Numbered from the stretch's first letter, positions 22,755 to 35,349 are shown. The stretch: 64,000 nt of DNA from Platerodrilus igneus (GCA_036346225.1 JARFIW010001216.1:1090501-1154500), one strand, 5' to 3'. A program made the numbers and translations. Notes: a model not told the origin generated them from the letters alone.

Positions 22755-25003
22755 GGGGTAAGATGACGAATCGGCTAAGACAACGAATTGGTTAATTTTG
22801 AAAACAGTTGATAGATAGCGCCACCACCTTTACATATATCGTCAATGGGAAGTCTTTTTTTCTTTACACTCCATGAACAGTGAAATTTATTAAATTTTTG
22901 TGAGGTTATGTCAGTGTGTTGTAAGAATGGGTACGATAAAATAAAGTGTATATTCTCTGTTGTAGCTACTTTTACGTCGCAGTAAGTATTTTGTTTCATG
23001 TCAAATTATTGCATGTCCATAGTTTATAAACCTTTCCCAAAATACGTTTAAATTTTCATTTTTTGTAAAATTTAATTAAAAGTAGTCACGGATAAGTTGA
23101 TGAACCTGCTAAGAAGATAAGATGGCGATCTCGTCATCTTACACGACCTTTTATAAATATTTTCGAGTAAAGTTTTTTGTTTAATTTGCAGAGAGTAATT
23201 ATGGGTAAAATTTACAAACAAAAGACAAACCGGCAGAGTTGGTCAGAGGAAACAATGGCCGCGACTGTGAAAAATGTGAAGAGTCGATCGTCGGTAAATA
23301 GCACTGCAAAAACATATAATCTTCCAGAAGTGACTTTGCGACGTTATGCAAAGAAATATTCTGAGCAGGTAATCCTTTTTTGTATACGTAAGTAATTAAT
23401 TTAGTATGTATATATCAGAAATTATGTTGAGGACTGAGAACGGTTATTTTTAGGCTATGCCGATTAGTGCCCGAAGATTCAGGTGCACATTTACAAAGCA
23501 AATGGAAAATCTAAACCAATACCTGGATGATCTAAATAGGAGGGCATTTGGGGTAACCCGAGAACAGTTCGAAAAAATTGTATATGACTATGCTGAAACG
23601 TTGAAGATGCCTCATCACTTTAATAATGAAACCAAAAAGGCCGGAAACGATTTTATTAAAAGTTTTATGTCAAGATTTAAGTTTTCATTGAAAAAGCCAA
23701 AAGCTTCTTCAGCGGCTAGGTTGGCAGCTTTTAACAGAACAAATGTAGAAGCATTTTTGTAGTATATCGGGAAATTTTGTCCAAAACAAATAACGCCCCT
23801 TCTCAAATCTATAATATAGATGAGACTGGCTGTCCTACGGTGGCTGCTAAAACTCCGAAAGTCCAGCAAGAACCTGTAGAGTTGTAAAAGTATCTTCTGC
23901 GGAAAAAGGTACGAATATTAGTGTGGCGTGATATTTTAGTGCTGTGGGCCATTACGTACCTTCATTCTTCATCTTTCCAAGGGTTCGAATGCAACAGCGT
24001 TTTATGAACAATGCACCACTGGGATCTTCGGACGTGTGTAATGAGTCAGGGTGGATGAATGCAGATATTTTTTACAAATGGTTAAAACATTTTATAAAAA
24101 GTGTAAGACCTTGTATGGAAAACCCCTATTACTTTTTATGGATGATCATACGTCATACACTACTTTACAAGCCGTGACAGATTACCGAGAAAATTATATT
24201 ACCGTACTCGGCTTTCCTCCACACACAAGTCATCGCATGCAACCGTTGGCTGTCGCTTTTTACGGACCTTTTAAAACCGCTTATAACCGGGCATGCAATG
24301 ACTATTTGATGCAACATTCGGGACAAGTGATCACCATTAAAAATGTTGCAGGAATATTTAGTGTGGCTTATGGCAAGGTTGCTACAACAATGGCATAGCT
24401 CCACCGAGTTCACAAATATTTGATAATTTTGTCTTTGAGCCATCAATGGCTACAGAAAAGCCATCGGATGCTTTTACAAATTTAGAAAAGGAAATAACAG
24501 GATTGCCTTATGATATCAGACTTTCACTAACTGTAGCCACTGAAGCAGCAGAACCGCCTCATGGCATTGATGCTCATGCTTACTTAGCAAACGTGGACAA
24601 TAGTGTAGTTGAATCATCTCAAAATGCTTCCGTAACTAAACCTGTTTGTGCGGCAGCTGGACCGTCTTATACTGGTGTACCTCTTCTGCCTATTGCTGCT
24701 CCGAAGAAAAAGAAAACAAGCAATAAACTGCCGTTATTTGCAAATACCTAGTACATCTGTTAAGATTTTCTTTGAAAATAAAGAAATTGAGAAAAAAAAG
24801 AAAGATGCGAAGAAAGAAAAATCGGAAGAAAAGAGAAGAAAACCAAAAAAAGCAGAAACGCAAAAATGAAGGAGTTCCAAAAGGGGGAAAAACAAACACA
24901 TGTCAGAAATATAAAATTTGATGATGGTAAAGATTCCTCTGATTCCTCCATGTCAATCGATTATGCGGTACAAGATGATGATAACGATTATGTCGACGAT
25001 ATA

Positions 25004-26333
25004 CGAGGGCCAATTTTTTCAACCTCCAATAGGCTATAAATAAAAGACAAGTTCATATAAAACATTAATTTTATTACCAAAAGATTGGTACACTTACGAT
25101 TACTTTTCGACATAATCACCGAAGAGATCAAGACATTTGTCATATCTGTGGACAAGCTTTTCAATACCCTGTTCAAAAAAAGTTGCCGCCAATAAATCCA
25201 AGTAGTCCTTAACGTTGGTTTGAAGATCCTCGTTGGTTTGAAAACGCTTCCCACCAAACCACGTCTTCAGGTCAGGAAAAGATGAAAATTGCTTGACGCT
25301 AGGTCTGAACTATATGGCGGATGATCGAAAATGTTCCATCCAAATTGTTCGAGAAGACGTTGAGTTGCTCCAGCAGTATGTGGACGGGCATTGTCGTGGA
25401 TCAGAACAACTCCACTGATCAGCTTTCCTCTTCGTTTGTTCTGAATGGCTCTACGCAACCGCCGTAAAGTTTCACAATAAACAGCTGCAGTGATTCTGGT
25501 TCCGGGCTCCATAAACTCCACAAGCAACACACCTTGTTGGTCCTAAAACACAGTAGTCATAGTCTCTCTGTTGTTGAAGGTTTGTTTGAATTTCTTTGGT
25601 TTGTTTGGTGAAGTTGAATGCATCCATTGTTGTGATTGTCGTTTTGTTTCCGGTGTGACGTATTGAATCTAGGTTTCATCCCCAGTTACGATTGATTTCA
25701 AAAAGTTGTCTCCTTCATCATGATAATGCTCAAGGAACTCCAACGCTGACGCCATTTGTCGAGTTTTGTGGCCATCCGTCAGCATTTTTGGGACTCAACG
25801 TGCACAAAGTTTTTTGTAGCCTAACTGTTCAGTAACAATAGAGTACAAAACAGACCTTGAAACTTCTGGAAATTTCGTAAACACAGCAGTAATGGTGAAA
25901 TTTGCGGTTTTTTTAACCATTCTGTCAACACGTTGAACTAGGTCATCTGAAACGACAGATTTGCGTCTTTGGTCCCCTTCATCATGCACGTTAATACGGC
26001 CATCTTTAAACTTTCGACACCATTCACGCACAACACCATCACTCATGAAGTTTTCCCCATACACACGACTCATTCTTCGATGGATTTTTGCAGCACTATG
26101 GCCTTCAACCTGTAGAAAACGAATCACACTTCGCATTTCACACTTGGCGGGAGCATCAATAATAGCGGACATGTTTACGTGGCTGTAGCACAACGCCGAC
26201 TGATGCCTGAATGTCAACAATGGCGGAGTGTGTAGTGCAAGAGCTGCGCAGTCGCCTACAGCGCATGTCTGCTCTCTGCTACCCGCGTAGCGTCTGCACG
26301 GAGCGATCGGATGTTGAAAAAAAATGGCCCTCG
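25004..26333 (-). mobile_element. mariner element, 1330 bp, with TIRs and TA duplication
   Basis: The left end CGAGGGCCAATTTTTTCAAC (from 25004) and the right end read inverted, CGAGGGCCATTTTTTTTCAA (from 26333), are terminal inverted repeats. Both are flanked by TA (25002-25003 and 26334-26335). The transposase runs inward on the minus strand from 26172. It sits inside the pogo-like transposase frame and so is the younger insertion. Confidence 0.9.
25100..26172 (-). pseudogene. mariner transposase, inactivated
   Basis: From the ATG at 26172 the helix-turn-helix region reads CEMRSVIRFLQVEGHSAAKI and GVVREWCRKFKDGRINVHDE, then QRVDRMVKKTANFTITAV. The catalytic domain has TGDET followed by a TAG where the family has Trp (about 25674), then LIHDNARPHTAGATQRLLEQ. 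It also has PPYSSDLASSNFHLF, where the family ends the D,D34D triad with SDFH; here the last Asp is Asn. The C-terminus (FEQGIEKLVHRYDKCLDL, GDYVEK) is in a shifted frame after 25267 and stops at 25100-25102. The element needs an outside enzyme to move. Confidence 0.9.
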
Positions 26334-26550
26334 TAGAAGATATCTGCCTAATTTGCAACGATTTCGGTAAATATGAGATTTGGTACTCCTGTTTCTTATG
26401 TCGGGAGTGGGCTCAAGCCGCTTGTACTGGTATGACTGATGTGGAATCAAAACGCAAAGTATATATTTGTGACTTTTGTGAATTCAAGCAATAAAATATA
26501 TTTTTAAGAATACTTTTTTGGATTCGCCATCTTACTCATCTTGAAACATT

Positions 26551-27482
26551 TTACCCGCATGTGGGAGTAAGATGATGAGATCGACATCAAGGTATGAAAA
26601 AGTAAATAAAATAGGAAACCTTAATATTGAAGCAACAAAAATATACGTTGAATTTAAATGTATAATGATCACTTTAAGAGCTCATCACAGTAGCGACCAT
26701 CTTGAAATTTCTAAAATTGTTTTCCTATTAGGCACACAAATTAAAAACGGTTTTAATAAAAGTTACTTATTAAATAATTGTCTATGTGGGAGTCATTAAT
26801 TTTTTTTTAACTGAAAAATTTTTTTTTTTGCTGATAATAGAGCGATTTCAACAAAACCAGTAACTTTCCCAAATGTGTGAATAATTTTTATGAATTTACA
26901 TCAAAATTGCACACTACAATTTACTTTATTTATTGAATAAATCAAATAGTAGTATTTTTTAGAAAAATGCACTTGCAACGTACTGCCGTGGAAAAATTCA
27001 GAACTTCTTTGTCACACACTATTGTAAAACAGAAATGGTTTGAATACATGATATACAAAACAAAACACAACAAACCTACAGGAAACGCTATACTATTGAG
27101 ATCAAACTATCATTATGAGAGTTTTCGACTATAGTCGTAATTGCTCGCAAATCTATTTGTAACTTTCATTATGGATATTATTTAGGACGTCAGCATTTAT
27201 TGAAATGAGTTGTTCTTCATAACCTTGATTTATTGGTTGGTCTTCCTATTTAGTGAAGTAAGTAATTGGCATTCTCCCAGTTTTGAGGTAAATAATAATG
27301 AAAGACTGCATTGCAATAGTGTTGTATATTTAAAAAAAAAAATTGAAAACTATATAGTTGATGAAAAACTGGCTTGTAATATGGTGAAAGAATGGGTGTA
27401 GTGTAATGTAAAAAAGAATAAACACAGAATTGTTTAATTTTTATGCCGAAGTTCAATTAATATTTTGGAATAAATTTATAAG
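26551..27482. other. unassigned AT-rich stretch
   Basis: No recognised gene or RNA. Short frames (26572-26799, 27210-27401) have no family signature. Confidence 0.4.
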
Positions 27483-27728
27483 CGACCGTCTCACGCCAGT
27501 AATGCGGTGGCTGCAATGATAGGTTAGGTTACTGTTAGAAATAGATTTTATTATTAAAAAACACAAATCACTTAACACTCATATCAGAACAGTTGTTCTA
27601 AAACTATTGCATACTGTTCTGATATGCGTGTTAAGTGATTTGTGTTTTTTAATAATAATATCTATTTCTAAGCTAGTAACCTAACCTATCATTGCAGCCA
27701 CGGCATTACTGGCGTGAGATGCTCGTAT
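27483..27728. mobile_element. foldback element / MITE-like near-perfect palindrome
   Basis: The left arm (from CTCACGCCAGTAATGCGGTG through ATAGGTTAGGTTAC and CACAAATCACTTAACAC to CATATCAGAACAG) is mirrored by the right arm ending ACGGCATTACTGGCGTGAGA. The arms are about 110 bp each around a ~20-base loop (TTGTTCTAAAACTATTGCAT). There are only scattered mismatches, so the insertion is fairly recent or maintained. No coding capacity. Confidence 0.85.
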
Positions 27729-30639
27729 TTAAAAAGCCACCAGTAATATTTCGCTCATATTTAGGCTTGTGTAGTAATAAGGAATAATGTGATAAAAATC
27801 CCTATGGTTAATTAGAATTTACAAACCATGTGTAGTTAAGTTTTTTCCCTGAAACTTCTCTACTACACGTAAACTACTTTTGTTCATTATGGTACAAATT
27901 CGCCATTCACAAACTCCCATACGCAACTGTGATGGAACAAAATATGACAAGCTGCATGCAAAACGTAAATAAATAAAAGCAAAACAAACTTTGGACTACT
28001 TATAAATGCAAGCCATGCATTTTTATTCTACTAGAGGAATGTTTACTGTGTCCGATACAGTACACTTTGTTTATTATTTCGTCGTTAGAAAATGATAAAG
28101 GAAACGAAGAAGCGATAAGAAAAGAAACCCAACCAATATTTGTAGCTTTTCACAAAACTATAATCAAAATCCACTTGACATTTTACCTAATCATTTTTTA
28201 TTAGAGATGCGTTTAAACCATTATTCTGTTTTTTCCATTTATTGGCCAATTAATTAATATAACAGCTTTGTCAATTGCATATAAGAAATTGTAAAATAAC
28301 TGTGCGTTGCAAATGTAGGAATGTTAAATCTTGTAGTTTCTTGTTACCTAATAATTTTTTTTACAATAGAATTTCAAAGGTTTTCACTGATTATAAACGT
28401 TAGAGAATATGTATAATTAAAATATCTGTAAGGTTTATAGCTTGACTAATAAGTTCCGCAATACTGCCATCTGTATGTGCTCCCTGGCACTTCATAAACC
28501 ATGTAGGCGGAGTACTATACTTCATATCCTTTTCCAATGAATATCTGCATCTCGACATTTCGTCCAGCCCTATGCTACCTCACCTCAATCCGCGCTTTTA
28601 CAGCAGATGGTAGGTAACCTGCTGTGATGAGCTCTTAAGACTAAAAACCAAATTTTATGTCGAAATCATGTGTAAAAAAATATTATAAACTTCATACCGT
28701 TCTCTTACCCCCTTCCCCTGCACAAAGTTATAAGGCGGCTAAGGAGGGTAGGAAAAAGTGAATAGGTGCTACAACAAGCTGGAAGTTATGACTAAGACAG
28801 AGGAAATGTGAACAAGCATAAAATTTGTACAAAATACTATATGTCATTTTTAAAACTTGTATGATTGGAAACATCTGGGCATTTGTATAATAGTACACCT
28901 ACTAAATGATAGTATAGTTGTGGGGTATTTTAGATAGTCTCTGGGAGTCAGAGGCAGGAGGTATCTAACAAGACACCCTGCAAAGTCCGGGATATCTGGG
29001 AAAGTGATAATTTTCTTTCTAGTGCAAGCCATTTTGTGATCAGTCATATAACATCTTTTCTCATGTTTAAATATATCAACTCACAATACACAACAAATTC
29101 ATTAAACATTAACGTCTGATCACCTTCTTTAAATTTGAAAGAAAATGTAAATATTTAAATTTGGTGATAGCAACGTCTTATTTTGTATTTGGTACGACTT
29201 GTCATTGAACTTGCGCCAAGTTATGTGAATAATTACAGACAGAGTAACTCTTATTTTTGTTAGTGGATGGACGAACAAGGACATGCGGATGTGCGGTCCA
29301 TTTATTAAAATTAAACGTAAAATAAAAACTAGAAATGTGCCCTTGACACAAAGTATATGCAATTCTAATTAGTTAATTCTGCAGTTGATACGAGCTGGGA
29401 TTTGTATTCCACTTATCGTGTACTGAGTATTATCAATCTAGGTTCAAATTAAATTATTATATTTCATTTTACTTTCTTTTCAATGTAAAAGCTTTCAATT
29501 CGAAGTGAGACTTAGAGATATTCAAAACTCACCTCCATTTTAAACTTCACTTTCGGTCGTATTATAAAGTAAAATAAAAATCACAAGAAGCCGGTTTCGA
29601 TTTAAAAAACACTCACGTAGAGGTGCTTTAGAAGAGGACTCTATGATTTTTGAATACTTAAAAGAAGAGATATTTGAAGGTGTTTATTTGTTGGCATAGG
29701 GAGATTTTAGACGTGTTGTGATCATGCGCGCTTATTTTAATCAATACCAGACACACGTGGTTGTATTTATATTTTTTAATAGGGATATTCATCTATATTA
29801 TATACATTGTATTACATATTCCTTAAGAAAATAAATTTAAACGAAAAAGTTACTTTGATGGTTGTAGTTTGTACCGCGTATGAATTAAAACGCTTGAAAT
29901 TAGAGGATTCGTAAGCTTTAAAAATAAATTTATCGGTGTGGTTCTTATCAATGTCAATATTTAATATGGAGTATTCTAATTCAATGAAACTTAGGAAGGA
30001 ATGTATCTAAAATTAACCACCTTGCACGCATATGTGCACAAACATAATTTAAATACGTGTAATTTGCTAACGCATTAAAATTATAACATTTCTTTATGTG
30101 TATGTATTTTTTAATACTAACTATAATCATAAAGAATAAATATCCTTCATTTAATTACTTGTATAACTAGCGCCATCTCTTAAGACTAACTTCAATTTGG
30201 CTTGCGTAGCTAACCGATTACAGTTCTAAACTACGAAAAGCTGCATTAATGTGACTGCTCTTCTACAGATGACACATATACACTTAAATTATGTTGAAGC
30301 AGGATATAAAATATTTCAAACGTATGCGTTTCCGTTTTAAAAAACAGTAGCATTTAGGAATAGTGTAAAATTCTTGAATCTCAAACAATGGATATAGATA
30401 ATAGTACAATATATTAAGGTTCAGAAAGGTTTAGAAAATATCGTTAGGTGGCCCACTTGATACCAGTCTGTAGAATTCCTATATAGGTAAAGTAATCACT
30501 CTTAGCCCAGTAAAATGACATAATTTGGAGGAAATAATACTGACTGGGCTAAAACTTTGTAAACAGACTTTTTTTAGGGTACTATTCAACATATTAAAAG
30601 TCCCTACGTGTAGACGACACTATACGTTGCGGGTACGGG
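27729..30639. other. unassigned AT-rich stretch
   Basis: No family signature on either strand. A small inverted repeat (TTAGCCCAGTA with ACTGGGCTAA, 30502-30552) is the only structure. The 28850-29047 minus frame begins plausibly but is not recognised. Confidence 0.4.
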
Positions 30640-31340
30640 AGAGTACAAAAGGTCAAAAAAATTAGTTTTTCGCAAATAACTCTGAAAATATCAACTTTGC
30701 GGAAATTTATGTTAATATTAAAACTGTAGCTTACAAAATTCCTCACAATTTTTTATTCAAGTCTGTACGGCCAAATTGAGCAGAGATATAAGTTTTCAAA
30801 GCACCGGTAGTTTTGCGACGCTACGAAAACGCGTACGCGTGTCGCGCATTTTTCACTAATATCTCAAAAATGGACTCTCGAATCGAAAAATGTTTTAAAT
30901 AAAAGTTGTAGAAAATCTAATTGCGAACAATTTAGTTTTTTATTCATTTCTGTACGCCCCAAATTCACCGAGTTAATAATTAAAACACGATTTTTTTTTA
31001 TGTGGATAGTGGCTGTTTTGCATGTAAATATCAGTATTAACTCTGAAAGTATAGGTCGTACACATATAGTATGTATAGTATGTAGAAGAAAATAAAATTT
31101 TAAACATGTTGATGTATGCATGAATCCATTTTGGTAAAGATAGCTTGAAGTTGAAAGCAAAAAACATGAAAAAATGTAATTTTTGAGTGCATTTTGGGAA
31201 AATAATTTTTTTTAATTGGTTGAAGGCAGTAATGTTATGTATTTTTCTTGAACATATTTTAATTATCTTTAAAATGAGACGTCGTAGAGCTTTTTTTATT
31301 GAAACGTTGACGAGTTACAGGTGTTTAAATATTTAAGAAA
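30640..31340. repeat. highly diverged tandem modules
   Basis: Two or three ~185-bp blocks share an order of motifs: an ATA(A)CTC(T)GAAAAT start, AAA(A/G)(C/T)TGTAG, a CA(C)AATTT(A/T)TT core and TTCT/AAGTCTGTACG(G/C)CC (near 30760 and 30945). A weaker third block reads TAGAGCTTTTTTTATTGAAA and GACGAGTTACAGG near 31290. Identity is low. Confidence 0.4.
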
Positions 31341-33098
31341 AAAATCAATTTTTGTTAAATTAACATTTTAGTTCCAAAATATGAGGATAATAATTTTTCA
31401 AAAATTTATTTTATCTTGATAACAAATAATTTACCCCCCTTTTTATCTAATACTTTTCCTGCCTTGAATGAGAAAAACAAAATCGACTAATATTTGTATA
31501 ATGAGAAGGAAAAAAACCATATACACTTCACAGCTTAATATGTTTTACTGTATGACAAAATAAACTCCGAAATCAAATAATAATAATTTTTAAATTGTTT
31601 ATCCCTAAAAATAAAGCTCCGTTTCCTTATTTTAAAGCCAGCAAAAATAACACTGTACTCTACTAGAAAATCTTTGAACGTTCAAGACCTTTCCCCTTTT
31701 TACGTAAATTCTCACGTATAAAAGAAACTTTTGTTGACTCTTTACATAAAATATTCAGGTATAATAAATATAGCCAATGTTCAAAATAAACAGAAAATAA
31801 TGCCTTATGCTAGATAGTTCTAACTTGTAGTTTCCTTATGCGTCTTTCTTTGTTCTCCCTGGATCTGTTACTGCCTGCTGTGGATCAGTACCCCAGGAAT
31901 ACTTTCAATTGAGTTTCTCCAATCAATGCTTAAAACAATCCTCTGTTTTGTACTTCTTTGCGTAAGTTTAAACCAATATTTTTAATCGGATTTCTTACCA
32001 GTATCATCAATTTATTTAGTTTCCAAATTATATCCCCAAATATTTACCCAGTCTTTTCTTAGATTTACTTAGATTTACCCCGTCTTTTTTAGTATTACTT
32101 GGATTTGCCCCTTCTTTTTTAGACTTACTTAGAGCCGTTTTCCAGCAAACCGCAAAACTTGTCTTATGTATTTCTTACTATTATATATTTTAAAATTTTC
32201 TAACACCACTTTCACCAATATTTAATTATTTTAATTTTAATATTTACACGTTGCGTAAATTCTTGACTAAAAGTGATGTGGCCTGTGCTCAGTTTGAATG
32301 AAGACCGCTTGCTTATCAAATTCGCGTGTTATATAAGCAACGCCCCATCTAAAATTCATTGATTATCGGCGTTTTTTGTTCAAAGTTTACGACCAGCCAT
32401 AGGGTGTTTTAAATACTTTGGGCTTTTACAGGTATACGTCTGATAATAATTCGTCGGAACGATGTTCTTGGTCACGTAGGATAGCAATGGATTTCTATTA
32501 TGTATTTACTCATGACCGTCTGTTTTGATGTTATTACAGGAATTTCTTATTCGCTTTGGCACGTAATTTGACTTATGGCTTTTGTTTGTCTAGATAATAC
32601 TCTGGGTTTTGTATTAACTCCATGTAGATAGTCACGTAGATAAAATGACGCAAATTAACATATTTCTGTTTACATCCTGCGTTTTCAAAACGTATTTATT
32701 TCGAAAGACGCGTTTATTATCAGAACGCTTTGCTATCTCCTTTCACTATTGAATGTTTGTTTTAATAGGAATTGTATCAAGATTTTCTAGCTTTTACTGC
32801 ATTCAACGCGTATTTATTTACAATTTATGAATGCTTTTTGGTTTAAGACAAGTTTGATTGCATGTAGAGTTATTTCTTTTGTTGAATGTGTGTTTATTGT
32901 TGAAGTATATGCTTCCCGGCATTACTTAAAGTCGATTGCGATTCTTATACAAGGTGTTAAATGTTTGCTCTTTGCATAATATGCAAATTACGTATTTTTC
33001 ATGCTAAATAAATGTAGTTTTCTAACTTCTAGTACTATTTACATGTATTATGTGATCATTATACTTCAATATATCCCTAAACAACCCTCTTATCATAG

Positions 33099-33100
<2 letters not shown>
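31341..33100. other. unassigned AT-rich stretch with a small minisatellite
   Basis: At about 32049-32137 three ~30-bp units run in tandem (GTCTTTTTTAG, TACTTGGATTTGCCC and variants). Nothing else is recognised. Confidence 0.4.

Positions 33101-33131
<31 letters not shown>
33101..33131. repeat. (AT)n tract in a GCAA/TTG frame
   Basis: About 31 bp of AT dinucleotides, preceded by ATAGCA and followed by TTGTTGT. The same bracket occurs at 35312 and 40651. Confidence 0.9.
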
Positions 33132-33136
<5 letters not shown>

Positions 33137-35309
33137 CGATTCAAAAGGGTAAATAGGTATATACAATAAAATTTCAGCAACCATGTATATAGAAAAGAGC
33201 AAATTATATACGCGCCAAATTAATTTAATTCATTTAGTAAAAACGAACGAGTATTAAGGTATTTAAATATTTAATAATTAGAATGTTAGAATTACATAAA
33301 GGAAGAAAGCTTCAAAGCTAATAGAAGTTCAAGGCATAAGTAATCATAATTTATTTTAATCAAACGCACGAAAGCAAAAAGAAACGTGCTTGCACAAGAA
33401 AATCAATAATTTCTAACGCAAATATATGCGTTTTAAAAGCCAACGTGTATTTACACAGATACGGAAAAGCAGAAAATCGAGGAATTGTTATTTTCAAACG
33501 GTCAATAACTAACAGAAACACCTGCTTGTTAAATGTTACGTTCGAAGAATTTGAACGTACGTTAATATAAGATTTCATAGAAATTGTTTTCAACCGTCAA
33601 GTTGTATAAACAACTTGGGTAACAAATATCTTTAGGAGCGAGTGAAATGAACGATTGGTAATATACAACAAATAGAGACAAATATAGAGCAGCGGTGGTT
33701 TGAAAGTCACGTAAGGTATACACGTGGAGTTGATGTAAGACGTCGACAATATCGATTTTCTGTAACTCAAGTGGGGTTTGAAAGGAGACAGCGAACATGC
33801 ATAGAATAAAGATGAATAGTGGTTAGGCGGGGTTTGGTGACGACAGAAAACTTTGTCATTGGTTGAACGCCAACAGTTTTCGAAACGAACGCACACGCGA
33901 TAGTAGAAAACGAATTCGATATAAGCAAGCACGTAGGACGGGAGAAATTTTCCGAATTTAGCGACGGTTACGCTCAAAATTTTTAGAAACCGCTTTGAAA
34001 AATAAGCTTTTCGAATGAAACGGGTCCAGTAGGGGGTTTGAATATGAATATAAAAATCCAAGCAAAGTTATTAAAGCTCTCTTCTCTTTTACTTCGATCA
34101 AGTGCTGAATACTGATTCAGACCACCACAATAATAAAGCTTTTGGTTAGTATTTTGTGTGTGTAGTAAAGTTAACTTTAATATCGTAGTTGAAAGTATAA
34201 AACTGTAGTAGCCCACCTCAAATTATTAACGTGATGGATGAGTTAGTGCGTATTTAATTAAAAAATCCGGCTACTACAACAAAAATTATTAAATGGATGC
34301 ATGATATATGGGGGTAAGCAGAACTGGTAATCAAGTTTGTATGCATGATATATGGGTATGGAATGGTACTGTGAGACAAAGTGAATAGCTTGCAGAGATA
34401 TCAAATGGTAGAGGCCTGTGGATCCGCAAGCAGCATAGTAAATGGAAACAACGCCGAGGAGTTTCTGGTAATCATCTCCGACGGGAATGCAAAATGAAGA
34501 ATTCTCCAGGTAATTACTTTGAAATTTCTGTTGTTATATAAACATTTGTGGAAATTTTGTGTTGTGTGGTTGACTTTCTGGTGGCATATTTATTGTTGTA
34601 GAAACTTGATTTAAAAGATACATGTAGTGGACAATTGACTAATTTTGATTATTGAGAAAGGGTAAATATAGAACATATTAAAAATTTATTCAGGATATAA
34701 ATTGTGTTGTAAAGGGTAAACGGGGCTATAAATTTGTTTTAATTAATGCAAGGTTTAAAAGGCATATACAAATAAAACTGGGCTATAATGAGCTCACAAT
34801 ACTCCGGTTTGAGGTCAATTTAGGGTTACACGTGGGACCCATCTACTCATATCAAATCGAATTTGTTTAAAATCATTTTAAAAATCAAGGACTTTAAAAC
34901 ATACGATATATTGAGCTGATAATTATTGTATCAAACTGTTTGAAAATATGTGTAAATATATTTTATCTGTTAATAGGTGTAAATAAAAGGTTGTATGGTT
35001 GTTGTATTATTTGGTAATTTGATTTGATGGTGTGTGAGTATGAAAGAGGTATGAATGTAAAATTAGGTATTCAAGAAGAGGCCGATTGCTGAGCTAGCTA
35101 GGAAAGCAGAAGAAATTCGAAGGCGTCCTTAATAAAAGGGTAAGAAATTTTTTAATTCTTGTATTTTTTTGGAATTTTCATATGTTGGCCCAGGTCGGGC
35201 ACGAATTTTACGGTGGTTCCACGGCAGTTTTATGACGCCCAATTTGTGGAGCTTGAATGATTTTTAGGAGCTGAAGCGAGTAATCCAGAGACTGTCCCGA
35301 CTTTCACTG

Positions 35310-35311
<2 letters not shown>
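33132..35311 (+). repeat. putative LTR-derived unit 1
   Basis: No coding frame. The 3' portion has a splice-donor-like CTCCAGGTAA (34505), then primer-binding-site-like motifs TTGGCCCAGGTCGGGC (about 35184) and TGACGCCCAATTTGTGGAGC (35233). It ends CACTGCAATATAT. The same end module occurs inverted at 35348-35500 and in the same sense at 39985-40115. The middle of the unit is too diverged for a confident alignment, so the unit boundaries are approximate. Confidence 0.4.

Positions 35312-35347
<36 letters not shown>
35312..35347. repeat. (AT)n tract at the centre of an inverted module pair
   Basis: 36 bp of AT, preceded by CACTGCA and followed by TTGCTGTGA. The flanking primer-binding-site-like modules face each other across it. 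Confidence 0.9.

Positions 35348-35349
<2 letters not shown>

Larger units (their letters stand above)
23201..26494 (+). pseudogene. pogo/jerky-like DDE transposase, split by mariner
   Basis: Exon 1 (23201-23368, 56 codons) is a CENP-B/Psq-type helix-turn-helix: MGKIYKQKTNRQSWSEET, ending SEQ. An 85-bp intron (23369-23453, GTAATC...TTTTTAG) joins it in phase 0 to the second DNA-binding domain (NLNQYLDDLNRRAFGVTREQ). The DDE domain follows: IYNIDETG (first Asp), FMDDHTSY (second Asp) and HRMQPLAVAFYGPFK, where the family has PLDV, so the third acidic residue is Ala. Breaks include a one-base loss near 23755, an in-frame TGA near 23930 and a stop at 24396-24398. The tail is Lys-rich, then acidic (24900-25000), then after the mariner a PHD-like finger (EDICLICNDFGKYEIWYSC ... 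CDFC) to the stop at 26492-26494. Family assignment from motifs. Confidence 0.8.
22755..26550 (+). mobile_element. pogo/Tigger-like DNA transposon carrying a nested mariner
   Basis: A transposase pseudogene (23201-26494, interrupted by mariner) lies between ends that share a subterminal motif. GTAAGATGACGAATCGG at 22758 is matched by the inverted partner GATTCGCCATCTTAC near 26521-26535. The motif also recurs at 23117 and 23132, and as GTAAGATGATGA near 26566. The left end reads GGGGTAAG and the right end inverted GGGTAAAA. Exact termini and the TA duplication are not certain. Removing the 1330-bp mariner leaves about 2.47 kb, a normal size for the group. Confidence 0.7.

Noticed and set aside
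28850..29047. Possible host first exon starting MTDHKMACTRKK
   Set aside because: No family match known to me, no clear donor, and the frame soon becomes random-looking.
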